A DNA stretch of 5,961 nt, taken from assembly GCA_030598165.1 (NCBI GenBank), contig JAUVQL010000065.1, positions 1 to 5,961 on the forward strand, given 5' to 3'. This DNA is from Acidobacteriota bacterium (GTDB lineage Bacteria > Acidobacteriota > Vicinamibacteria > Marinacidobacterales > SMYC01). This document shows, in pieces, positions 1 through 5,305 of the stretch. The notes under the pieces are model-generated. The model worked only from the letters and a program-made list of their open reading frames with translations, did no database searches and had not been told where the DNA came from. How positions within the stretch are numbered: position 1 is the first letter of the stretch; each line of letters opens with the position of its first letter. A program made the position numbers and the translations under genes.

Positions 1-190
1 GATACAGATTTTCCTTACTCCCGAAGTGATAATTGACAGCGGCAACATTCGAACTTGCCTCGCCCGCGATGTCACGAACGGAGGTCCCTCTGAAGCCTTT
101 TTCCGCAAAGAGTTTCCCTGCCGCGGCGAGGAGATTTTGCATGGTTTGCTCACCTTTACCGCTGTGTGCCGTTGTAGGACCTAACTCCAT
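1..190 (-). CDS. TetR/AcrR-family transcriptional regulator, N-terminal part (truncated by window edge)
   Basis: This is the DNA-binding end of a TetR-family repressor; only about 63 residues are present and the ligand-binding domain lies beyond the left edge. Residues 13 to 63 form the usual three-helix HTH: a first helix with GEQTMQNLLAAAGKLFAEKG, then GTSVRDIA, and a recognition helix with NVAAVNYHFGSKENLY, the family hallmark. I chose the ATG at 190 over the internal ATG at 142 because helix 1 begins upstream of the internal Met and because GAGGA lies 4 nt before the ATG at 190. The reading frame is open to the edge. The gene is preceded by a palindrome at 265-277, so autorepression is likely. 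Proteins of this family sense small molecules and often control efflux or catabolic genes. The ligand and other targets cannot be told from this fragment. Confidence 0.9.
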   Translation of the reverse strand, partial: MELGPTTAHSGKGEQTMQNLLAAAGKLFAEKGFRGTSVRDIAGEASSNVAAVNYHFGSKENLY

Positions 191-194
191 ACAT

Positions 195-199
195 TCCTC
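195..199 (-). promoter_or_regulatory. Ribosome binding site deciding the TetR start
   Basis: GAGGA on the minus strand sits 4 nt before the ATG at 190. It favours the longer start over the internal ATG at 142, which is preceded only by AAAGGTGAG, 6 nt away. That second site is also SD-like, so internal initiation is not excluded. Confidence 0.5.
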
Positions 200-212
200 G
201 CAAAAAGAACAG

Positions 213-241
213 AAGATATCAAATAGACGTTTCAAATTCAA
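213..241 (-). promoter_or_regulatory. Candidate sigma-70 promoter for the TetR gene
   Basis: On the minus strand, TTGAAT (241-236) is followed after 17 nt by TATCTT (218-213), in AT-rich DNA. Transcription would begin near 206, giving a leader of about 16 nt that contains the ribosome site. An alternative pair, TTGGTC (270-265) and TTAAAT (247-242), also has 17-nt spacing; its -35 would lie inside the palindromic operator. Consensus matching by eye only. Confidence 0.4.
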
Positions 242-264
242 ATTTAAAACAGTAGTTTAAAATT

Positions 265-277
265 GACCAAATTGGTC
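265..277. promoter_or_regulatory. Palindromic operator, probably bound by the adjacent TetR protein
   Basis: GACCAA-A-TTGGTC is a perfect 6+6 bp inverted repeat around one central base. It lies about 75 bp upstream of the TetR start, in AT-rich DNA next to or overlapping candidate promoter elements. GACC/GGTC half-sites in short dyads are common among TetR-family operators, for example the RutR type TTGACCA-NN-TGGTCAA, which this resembles with one extra central base. Assignment to this repressor is inferred from position. No gene on the plus strand starts nearby, so autoregulation is the simplest role. Confidence 0.6.
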
Positions 278-293
278 TAAGATTTTTTTTTAC

Positions 294-329
294 AGCAGGT
301 GAGGGAAGTTGTTCATTGACTTTCCTGCT
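294..329. repeat. Imperfect inverted repeat in the M55 peptidase-TetR gap
   Basis: AGCAGG (294-299) and CCTGCT (324-329) are perfectly complementary. Inside them GGAAGT (304-309) can pair imperfectly with ACTTTCC (319-325), giving a bulged stem. It lies between the stop of the minus-strand peptidase gene at 411 and the TetR promoter, so it could help end peptidase transcription, but no T-tract follows it on the minus strand. A run of nine T (283-291) lies on the wrong side for that direction. The rest of the 191-410 gap shows no gene. Confidence 0.3.
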
Positions 330-410
330 ATGCGCCGGCGATCCTCCAGCCGACAGGCAAAACTTCAGGCCCTTCAATGTGTTGGCGACTAGGCAGACCT
401 TGATGTTGTT

Positions 411-1307
411 TTATGGGGTCAGTCCTGGAGAGTACGATGTAACAAACTCGATGAATTTCGACACTTCAATCATGTCTTTACCTTTGAAACGAATACTGTG
501 GGAGTCGATACGTTCGACGATGGGAAGGTATTCCAGAAAGAGCGGAGGAAGGTAGTTCTTGAAACTGATCTCGAGCTCTACCGGGCTCTCTATCTCGTAG
601 GGCTTGAAATCAGAGAGTCGCCCGAGCGCTCGTTTGACCGAAGCACGGATGACGTCATTGGCCGCCTCGGGAGTCAACGTACGGGCTGAGTGGAAACTGT
701 AGGCCCACTTGACGACTGCTCCTTCGATGTCGCCGAGGAGATCTTTGGCCTCTTCGATGATTGCATCATCACCGGATATCATAACGATCGGTACTCCGAA
801 GTGGCCGGCAATTGCCGCGTTGATGACAGCCTCAGGGACCGAATTGCCATTGAGACGAACATCGGTAAGGCGCCCGCTCGAGATGGTGTGGGCGCGTACG
901 CCTTTCTTGTTGTGGGTGCCGGAGTGATAGCCAATAAAAATGGCTGCATCGAAAGTCTCATCGATACCCTGCATCATCATGAGCGGTCTCGGCCAGGACC
1001 GGACGATTTGAATATCTTTAGGCAGCTTATCGATGAGGATATTCTCGCCGTTCCCATGGGAGTCGCTGACGAGAATCTCACTTGCCCCAGCGGAACGTGC
1101 CGCTTCAATGGCCGCAAGAAGCTCGTTGGTCGTCCATTCTCTGGCGCGCTGGTACTCGAATCCGCTCGGGCCTAGATGGTCACCTGTAACGACGCCGGCA
1201 ATGCCTTCCATGTCGACAGAAATGTAGACTTTCATATCCGCGTAACCCTTTGTCGTCATCAATAGGAGTGCCAACAGTAATGCCGCTCTACGAGCCGAAG
1301 TTCCCAT
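411..1307 (-). CDS. Secreted M55-family D-aminopeptidase (DppA-like)
   Basis: This 298-residue protein is a zinc-dependent M55 peptidase, whose family type, Bacillus subtilis DppA, releases N-terminal D-amino acids from short peptides. All expected active-site residues are visible: D32 and E34 in SVDMEGIAGV, H84 in SDSHGNG, H128 in GYHSGTH, H140 in RAHTISS (equivalent to the DppA catalytic His) and E159 in NGNSVPEAVIN. The spacing of the first four matches DppA; one or two residues are inserted after H128. The catalytic domain begins at residue 25. Residues 1-23 form a signal peptide: RR, a Leu-rich core and a GYA|D cleavage site, without a lipobox Cys. DppA itself is cytoplasmic, so export to the periplasm is notable. 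AGGAAGGTGA lies before the ATG. The gene is divergent from an aminotransferase and shares its control region. The family call is firm; the substrate is unknown. Confidence 0.93.
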   Translation of the reverse strand: MGTSARRAALLLALLLMTTKGYADMKVYISVDMEGIAGVVTGDHLGPSGFEYQRAREWTTNELLAAIEAARSAGASEILVSDSHGNGENILIDKLPKDIQIVRSWPRPLMMMQGIDETFDAAIFIGYHSGTHNKKGVRAHTISSGRLTDVRLNGNSVPEAVINAAIAGHFGVPIVMISGDDAIIEEAKDLLGDIEGAVVKWAYSFHSARTLTPEAANDVIRASVKRALGRLSDFKPYEIESPVELEISFKNYLPPLFLEYLPIVERIDSHSIRFKGKDMIEVSKFIEFVTSYSPGLTP

Positions 1308-1329
1308 GGTTCACCTTCCTTTGAATATG

Positions 1330-1357
1330 TTCCGTGATGATGCCACATTTGTATGCT
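1330..1357 (+). promoter_or_regulatory. Candidate promoter for the aminotransferase gene
   Basis: TTCCGT (1330-1335), a 16-nt spacer and TATGCT (1352-1357) would start transcription near 1364, giving a leader of about 50 nt. The -35 is poor, so an activator may be needed if this is the true promoter. Confidence 0.3.
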
Positions 1358-1368
1358 AAATTCACGGA
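1331..1368. promoter_or_regulatory. Widely spaced inverted repeat between divergent genes, candidate shared operator
   Basis: TCCGTGA (1331-1337) and TCACGGA (1362-1368) are a perfect 7-bp inverted repeat with 24 bp between them. The half-sites are 31 bp apart from start to start, close to three helical turns, so they face the same side of the helix. They bracket both candidate -10 elements. The arrangement suits a dimeric or tetrameric regulator controlling both genes; chance occurrence is possible. Confidence 0.4.
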
Positions 1369-1376
1369 GCCGGCAA
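1348..1376 (-). promoter_or_regulatory. Candidate promoter for the M55 peptidase gene
   Basis: On the minus strand TTGCCG (1376-1371) is followed after 17 nt by TACAAA (1353-1348), four of six matches to each consensus hexamer. Transcription would start near 1341, leaving a leader of about 34 nt. The -10 overlaps the candidate -10 of the divergent gene. Confidence 0.35.
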
Positions 1377-1413
1377 GCTGCAGCGGTACAGTGTCAGTCA
1401 GTAAGGAGGTCGA

Positions 1414-2526
1414 ATGAAGCTCGAGCCTTTTGAAATGGAACGCATGCAATCCACGTGGGAGAACATCGTCGAGTTTGACATGAGTGAGAGCGGCGTTCAG
1501 CCAGTCACTCTAAGGGAGCTCGTGGAGATGGGCTTCGACCTCGAAGGCGCAATGGATACTCCTCTTGGCTACAGTCAATCAAACGGAACGCCGGAGCTTC
1601 GCGGGCTTCTTTGTCGGCATTACCCGGGGGCGTCCTTGGAGCATGTCGAGGTGACGAACGGAACGTCGGAGGCCAACTACCTTATAGCCGTGAGCCTTTT
1701 GAAACCCGGTGACCAGTTTGCATTGCAGGTTCCGAATTACATGCAAATGTGGGGGATTCCCCGGGGAGCCGGTGCCACGGTCAACCGCTTCCACTTGCAG
1801 TTGGATCGCAATTGGGAGGTCGATTGGGAAGAGTTCGAGGCCGCCGTCAATGACAAAACGCGCCTCGTCTATATTTCCAATCCCAACAATCCCACCGGAT
1901 CGGTCCTTTCCGAAGAGGCTATGAAACGTATTGTCACGCGTTGTGACGAAGTAGGGGCCTATCTACTTGCCGACGAGGTGTACCAGGGCGCCGAGTTCGA
2001 CCGCGAGCTGACACCGAGCTTTTGGGGTATGAGCGAGCGTGTCATCGTGGCCAGTGGGTTGTCGAAAGCTTATGGAATTCCTGGCGTGAGGATTGGCTGG
2101 ATAGTCGGACCACCGCAGGTTGTGAGTGAATGTTGGACTCAGCACGATTATCTGACTATCGGCCCCAATAAACTCTCCGATGCCATCGCGCGGGTCGCCG
2201 TCGGCCACCGAGAGAAGCTTTACGAGCGAACGAGACGCCTCTTACGCGAAAACCTTTCTGTTTTTAGAGAGTTTGTTGGCGAATTCAAAGGATTCTTGGC
2301 GTTTAGAGAACCGGTAGCAGGAGCGATTTGCCTGGCCCGTTACCAGCACGACATTCCGAGCTTGGAGCTTGCGGAAAGAATACGCACGCGGCAAAACACA
2401 CTTGTCGTTCCAGGAATACATGTCGGCCTGGAAGGACACCTTAGAATCTGGATTGGAGGAAAGCCCGATTTCCTGAAAGAGGGTCTCCGACGTATCGGCA
2501 ATGAGCTTAGGAAGCTATCATCGTAA
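1414..2526 (+). CDS. PLP-dependent class I/II aminotransferase (fold type I)
   Basis: This is a full-length (370-residue) cytoplasmic fold-type I PLP enzyme. Visible landmarks run in order: GYSQSNGTPELR at 52-63, the cofactor-phosphate region TNGTSEAN at 81-88, N159 in SNPNNPTG, D187 and Y190 in LADEVY, the Schiff-base lysine K218 in SGLSKAYGIPGVRIGW, R226 just after it, and R344 in HLRIW, the usual carboxylate-binding Arg. All catalytic residues are intact. From memory it resembles the capreomycidine synthase (VioD) branch, which shares the SESGV-type N-terminus, SKAYG(I/L)PG(V/L)R(I/V)GW and a DYLT segment (here 245-248). That is family likeness, not evidence for antibiotic synthesis. The substrate is unknown. 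The start has an excellent AAGGAGGT 3 nt upstream. It is divergent from the secreted M55 peptidase and may act on amino acids that enzyme frees, an inference from position only. Confidence 0.92.
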   Translation: MKLEPFEMERMQSTWENIVEFDMSESGVQPVTLRELVEMGFDLEGAMDTPLGYSQSNGTPELRGLLCRHYPGASLEHVEVTNGTSEANYLIAVSLLKPGDQFALQVPNYMQMWGIPRGAGATVNRFHLQLDRNWEVDWEEFEAAVNDKTRLVYISNPNNPTGSVLSEEAMKRIVTRCDEVGAYLLADEVYQGAEFDRELTPSFWGMSERVIVASGLSKAYGIPGVRIGWIVGPPQVVSECWTQHDYLTIGPNKLSDAIARVAVGHREKLYERTRRLLRENLSVFREFVGEFKGFLAFREPVAGAICLARYQHDIPSLELAERIRTRQNTLVVPGIHVGLEGHLRIWIGGKPDFLKEGLRRIGNELRKLSS

Positions 2527-2535
2527 AGACGAAGC

Positions 2536-2561
2536 CGCAAATGAACGCGAATAAACGCAAA
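2536..2561. repeat. Short 10-bp-phased intergenic repeat
   Basis: Starting 9 bp after the aminotransferase stop, two decamers of consensus CGCRAATRAA occur in tandem, followed by a partial third copy (CGCAAA). Similar CGCAAATGAACGC-type strings recur between genes in several environmental bacterial lineages, as I recall. The remainder of this convergent 142-bp gap (2527-2668) shows no gene and no convincing terminator hairpin with a T-tract. Confidence 0.5.
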
Positions 2562-2668
2562 CCTGACAACTCGAGATCTTGGGCGAGTCGATAGACAAAG
2601 GGTCGAAATCCCACCCCGTGAACGGCTCCGCGGCTTTCGAATGTGACCGTAATTATGAATCGGGGTAC

Positions 2669-3328
2669 TTAGCCACGCCTCGATTGGACTTTCCCCTTGA
2701 GCCATTCACACCACTCGTTTATGCCCGCGTTCGTGGTACAGGAGGTTTCGAATATTTCGAGGCTGGGGTTGATGTCGAGAGCATTTCGCTTGATGGCTTC
2801 GGGGTCACAGTTCACGTAGGGTATCAAATCTATCTTGTTGATGATCAATACGGAAGCGTTTCTGAACATGGCAGGATATTTCTTTGGCTTGTCGTCACCT
2901 TCAGTGGTCGAAAGGATGACGACTTTCTCGTCTTCACCTAGATCATAATTGGCCGGACAGACGAGATTGCCTACGTTTTCGATGATCAATAGCTCTACAT
3001 TGGCTAAGTCCATTTCCGAGAGGGCATCTCTCACTAGCCGGGCCTCCAAATGGCAACCCCCATGAGTAATGATTTGTGCCACCGGAACCTTATAGCGAGC
3101 TACGCGCTGCGCATCGTAATCGGTTTGCACATCGCCCTCGATGACCGCAACCGGTAGGGAACCGTCGAGCGTTTCCAAAGTTCGCTCCAAGATACTTGTT
3201 TTGCCTGAGCCCGGTGAGCTCACCATATTCAGACAGTAAATGTTGTTGCGAGACAAGAGCTCACGGTTTTGTTGTGCAAGCTCATCGTTTTTCTCCAGGA
3301 CGCGGCGTTCGATTTTGATGATGCTCAT
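2669..3328 (-). CDS. hypB: Hydrogenase/urease nickel incorporation GTPase HypB
   Basis: HypB is a SIMIBI-class GTPase that, with HypA, loads nickel into [NiFe]-hydrogenase and in some bacteria supports urease. Numbering from the upstream in-frame ATG at 3346 (225 residues): Walker A SSPGSGKT at 43-50, the EGDVQTDYDAQR switch region at 70-81, the interfacial metal site GGCHLEAR with C98 and H99, ENVGNLVCPA with C130, and NKIDL at 170-174. The G5-like segment reads SCTTNAGI rather than the common S-x-TGEG. The N-terminal CxxCGC nickel site and His-rich tract of some homologues are absent. I prefer the second ATG (3328): homologues begin close to it, and AGGA overlapping the hypA stop lies 8 nt upstream, whereas the first ATG overlaps hypA by 8 bp without a clear ribosome site. 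It is downstream of hypA and probably cotranscribed and coupled. No nickel enzyme is in the window. Confidence 0.96.
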   Translation of the reverse strand: MSIIKIERRVLEKNDELAQQNRELLSRNNIYCLNMVSSPGSGKTSILERTLETLDGSLPVAVIEGDVQTDYDAQRVARYKVPVAQIITHGGCHLEARLVRDALSEMDLANVELLIIENVGNLVCPANYDLGEDEKVVILSTTEGDDKPKKYPAMFRNASVLIINKIDLIPYVNCDPEAIKRNALDINPSLEIFETSCTTNAGINEWCEWLKGKVQSRRG

Positions 3329-3336
3329 TGTTTCTG

Positions 3337-3340
3337 TCCT
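3337..3340 (-). promoter_or_regulatory. Ribosome binding site deciding the hypB start
   Basis: AGGA, partly overlapping the TAG stop of hypA, sits 8 nt before the ATG at 3328. It supports that start over the in-frame ATG at 3346 and suggests translational coupling to hypA. Confidence 0.5.
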
Positions 3341-3689
3341 ATTCATCTTCTAGAGCAACCTCGACGACTTCGAGCTCGGTACCCGTGATGAACTGCACAT
3401 CCTTGCTTCCGCAAGAAGGGCAGACATAGACTGAATCGTCGTCTTTGGAAAACGTCTTTTCACACGCGAGACATCGCGCCTCAACTGGGACATTTTCGAT
3501 GTCCAATCGAGCACCACGTAGCGGTGTGTCGCCCACAATTGAGCTAAAGCAGAAATCCAACGATTTCGGCACGATTCCCGAGAGAAGGCCGACTCGAATC
3601 TTGACGGACCGAACGGCACCGTTCGACTCATCGGGTAGGTGCTGCAACACGATATCAATGATGTTTTGCGCGATGGAAAGTTCGTGCAT
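3339..3689 (-). CDS. hypA: Hydrogenase/urease nickel chaperone HypA
   Basis: HypA is the small nickel-binding partner of HypB in metallocentre assembly. The 116 residues match the family's usual length. The N-terminus is MHELSIAQNI; H2 together with the N-terminal amine is the conserved nickel site, with E3 next to it. The structural zinc site is complete: C73-x-x-C76 and C90-P-S-C93-G. The start is fixed by the MHE motif. Its ribosome site is odd: AGGA lies only 1 nt before the ATG, too close for normal use, and a near-consensus promoter predicts transcription starting at or next to the ATG, so translation may be leaderless. It overlaps the upstream hypB ATG by 8 bp, or is 10 bp from the preferred one. 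The other maturation genes hypC, D, E and F are not visible, so the client enzyme is unknown. Confidence 0.96.
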   Translation of the reverse strand: MHELSIAQNIIDIVLQHLPDESNGAVRSVKIRVGLLSGIVPKSLDFCFSSIVGDTPLRGARLDIENVPVEARCLACEKTFSKDDDSVYVCPSCGSKDVQFITGTELEVVEVALEDE

Positions 3690-3695
3690 GTCCTA

Positions 3696-3724
3696 ATGCT
3701 AGGTTGGCCCCGCCCCACTGTCAA
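3696..3724 (-). promoter_or_regulatory. Near-consensus promoter of hypAB, predicted to give a leaderless mRNA
   Basis: On the minus strand a perfect -35 TTGACA (3724-3719), a 17-nt spacer and a -10 TAGCAT (3701-3696) lie right before hypA. The last -10 base is 6 nt from the A of the ATG at 3689, so initiation at the normal distance would fall on or next to the start codon. It would let hypAB be expressed independently of the upstream aldehyde dehydrogenase gene. Confidence 0.6.
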
Positions 3725-3788
3725 AAAGCCGGAATTCCGTTCCGCATTCTGAGTTCTCGAGCTCTCGAGTTCTTGAGTTCTGACAGTG
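3716..3788. repeat. 73-bp repeat element with 8-bp terminal inverted repeats
   Basis: CACTGTCA (3716-3723) and TGACAGTG (3781-3788) are perfect inverted repeats that bound most of the aldehyde dehydrogenase-hypA gap. Within lie a 10-bp palindrome CGGAATTCCG (3730-3739) and four tandem octamers of consensus YGAGYTCT (3750-3781). The left terminal repeat carries part of the hypA -35 hexamer, and the right one begins 2 bp past the aldehyde dehydrogenase stop. It could be a folded 3' UTR or a miniature element; no flanking target duplication is evident. Confidence 0.5.
3724..3742 (-). terminator. Weak candidate intrinsic terminator of the aldehyde dehydrogenase gene
   Basis: In the minus-strand transcript CGGAA (3743-3739 region) can pair with TTCCG across a CGGAA loop, and five U follow two bases later (near 3727-3723). 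The stem is short. It lies about 50 nt after the stop of the aldehyde dehydrogenase gene and overlaps the hypA -35 hexamer. Confidence 0.3.
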
Positions 3789-3790
3789 TA

Positions 3791-5248
3791 TTACAGGTTA
3801 AAACACACTACCCTGGTTTCGGTCATTTCCTGAAGGGCAAATCGGATTCCCTCACGGCCGATACCGCTAAGCTTCCTACCCCCGAAGGGCATGACGTCGA
3901 GGCGATAGTCGGTGGAGTCGTTCACGATGACAGCTCCCACATCGAGCCCTCGGATGGCCTTGTAAGCGTCGCGGAGGCTTTCGGTGAAGATCGCTGCATG
4001 AAGACCGTAGTCGACCCGGTTGGCCTGGGTTATCGCTTCATCGAGGGATCCCACTCGGTAGAGCGAGACAACGGGACCATAGACTTCATCGTTATCCAGG
4101 CGAGTCCCCTCCGGTACCTGCTCGAGCACCGTTGGCGGGTAGAGTACATTGTCTCTTTTCCCACCGGTCAACAGCTTGGCGCCCTTTTCGACCGCTTCAT
4201 TGACCCAAGCCTCTACGCGTAGCGCTTGGCTCTTGTTGATCATTGTGCATACGTCTGTTTTCTCGTCGAGGGACGATCCCGCAACGAGGTTTGAAACGTG
4301 CCCGATGAACTGATCTCGAAAAGTTTCGTAGCAATCCTGGTGAACGAACACGCGTTGCACACCGAGGCAATTCTGCCCGGCTTGAGCGTACCCACCGTCC
4401 GAAATCGCGGGAACCGCACTTCCGATGTCGGCGTCGGCATGGACGATCACGGGCGAGTTGGAACCGAGCTCCATTGAGAGCTTCTTGATGCCTGCGATGC
4501 GCGTGATACGTTCGCCCGTCTCCACGCCCCCCGTGAAACTCAACAGACGAACGTCTGGCGAGCTAGCCAGCGCTTCCCCCACCTCTTGGCCAGGGCCCGT
4601 AACGACGCTCAACCGTTCGGGAGGAAGACCCGCCTTGAGAAGATCCTGCGTCAAGGCAAGAGCCGAAAAGGGAGTTGCGCTGCCTGGCTTGAGAACCACC
4701 GAGTTCCCTGCAGCAATGGCCGGCGCGATCTTGTGGGCGGCCATCGCAAAAGGGTCGTTGAAGGGAGTGATGGCGCCTACAACGCCAACCGGAAATCGGA
4801 AATAGTAGCCTTCCCGGTTCTCCGAACCGGCGCGGCTCTCGAAGGGTAGTGTTTCGCCGCTTACACGACGACCTTCCTCGGCCGCTAGACGAAGAATTTG
4901 AACCACACGGGGAGGTTCTCGGCGTGCTTCGGTAATGGTCTTGCTGCCCTCGAAGGCTATAGTCCAAGCATATTCGTCGATATGAGACTCGACGCGATCT
5001 GCAGCGGTCTGGAGAACGTCACAACGCGCATGCATCGGAAAATCGTCTTTCAACGATGTCCTTGCGTTTGCGACGGCAATTTTTACGTCTTCTTCCGTTC
5101 CATGGGGCACAGTGCCCACGAGACGGCCATCAAAAGGATTACGGACTTCGATCTGCCTTTCGCGCGTCACCCATTCACCAGCGAGGTAAATGGGAGCGTT
5201 CTCACGAGCTTCGGCAAGAGTGCTTTTCGATAGGTTGGCCTCGACCAT
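3791..5248 (-). CDS. NAD(P)-dependent aldehyde dehydrogenase (ALDH superfamily)
   Basis: This complete 485-residue cytoplasmic enzyme oxidises an aldehyde to a carboxylic acid with NAD(P). The catalytic set is intact: N164 in TPFND, K187 in VVLKPGS, the glycine-rich turn FTGGVETG at 238-245, general base E260 in MELGSNSP, nucleophile C294 in GQNCLGVQR, E388 in DEVYGPV, and PFGGRKLSGIGREG at 454-467. Two details stand out: ELGSN replaces the usual ELGGN, and position 190, where NAD-specific enzymes carry Glu, is Ser, which may allow NADP. The VNDSTDYRLDVMPFGG region and the TETRVVCFNL end resemble the lactaldehyde/phosphonoacetaldehyde/non-phosphorylating GAPDH-like branch, but no substrate can be named. 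GGAGG lies 8 nt before the ATG. The stop falls next to a repeat-rich spacer ahead of hypA, so it is probably a separate transcription unit. Confidence 0.95.
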   Translation of the reverse strand: MVEANLSKSTLAEARENAPIYLAGEWVTRERQIEVRNPFDGRLVGTVPHGTEEDVKIAVANARTSLKDDFPMHARCDVLQTAADRVESHIDEYAWTIAFEGSKTITEARREPPRVVQILRLAAEEGRRVSGETLPFESRAGSENREGYYFRFPVGVVGAITPFNDPFAMAAHKIAPAIAAGNSVVLKPGSATPFSALALTQDLLKAGLPPERLSVVTGPGQEVGEALASSPDVRLLSFTGGVETGERITRIAGIKKLSMELGSNSPVIVHADADIGSAVPAISDGGYAQAGQNCLGVQRVFVHQDCYETFRDQFIGHVSNLVAGSSLDEKTDVCTMINKSQALRVEAWVNEAVEKGAKLLTGGKRDNVLYPPTVLEQVPEGTRLDNDEVYGPVVSLYRVGSLDEAITQANRVDYGLHAAIFTESLRDAYKAIRGLDVGAVIVNDSTDYRLDVMPFGGRKLSGIGREGIRFALQEMTETRVVCFNL

Positions 5249-5282
5249 GATGGCATCCTCCGAATGGGTACTACAGCAACAG

Positions 5283-5305
5283 TTAATGGAACATTAATTG
5301 GAACA
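5283..5305. repeat. Tandem direct repeat upstream of the aldehyde dehydrogenase gene
   Basis: TTAATGGAACA (5283-5293) is followed at once by TTAATTGGAACA (5294-5305), the same word with one extra T. It lies 35 to 57 bp upstream of the aldehyde dehydrogenase ATG, where a regulator or RNA polymerase would bind. I found no clear sigma-70 hexamer pair there; a TACAAT on the minus strand (5388-5383) lacks a good -35. The rest of 5249-5444 holds no gene. Confidence 0.4.

Noticed and set aside
265..291. Plus-strand intrinsic terminator formed by the palindrome followed by nine T
   Set aside because: No plus-strand gene ends upstream, and the palindrome leaves a loop of only about 3 nt. An operator explains it better.
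690..1175. 161-residue open frame on the plus strand
   Set aside because: It lies wholly antisense to the M55 peptidase gene, whose active-site motifs are conserved. The translated product shows no domain and is a codon-bias shadow.
2569..2590. Possible hairpin ACTCG...CGAGT after the aminotransferase gene
   Set aside because: A 5-bp stem with a 10-nt loop and no T-tract is too weak to call a terminator.
2340..2705. 121-residue minus-strand frame spanning the aminotransferase end and the convergent gap
   Set aside because: It is antisense to conserved aminotransferase sequence and crosses the phased repeat. The protein is Arg/Ser-rich without a recognisable domain and its start lacks a ribosome site.
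3704..4222. 172-residue plus-strand frame
   Set aside because: It is antisense to the C-terminal region of the aldehyde dehydrogenase and runs into the octamer repeat; no family resemblance.
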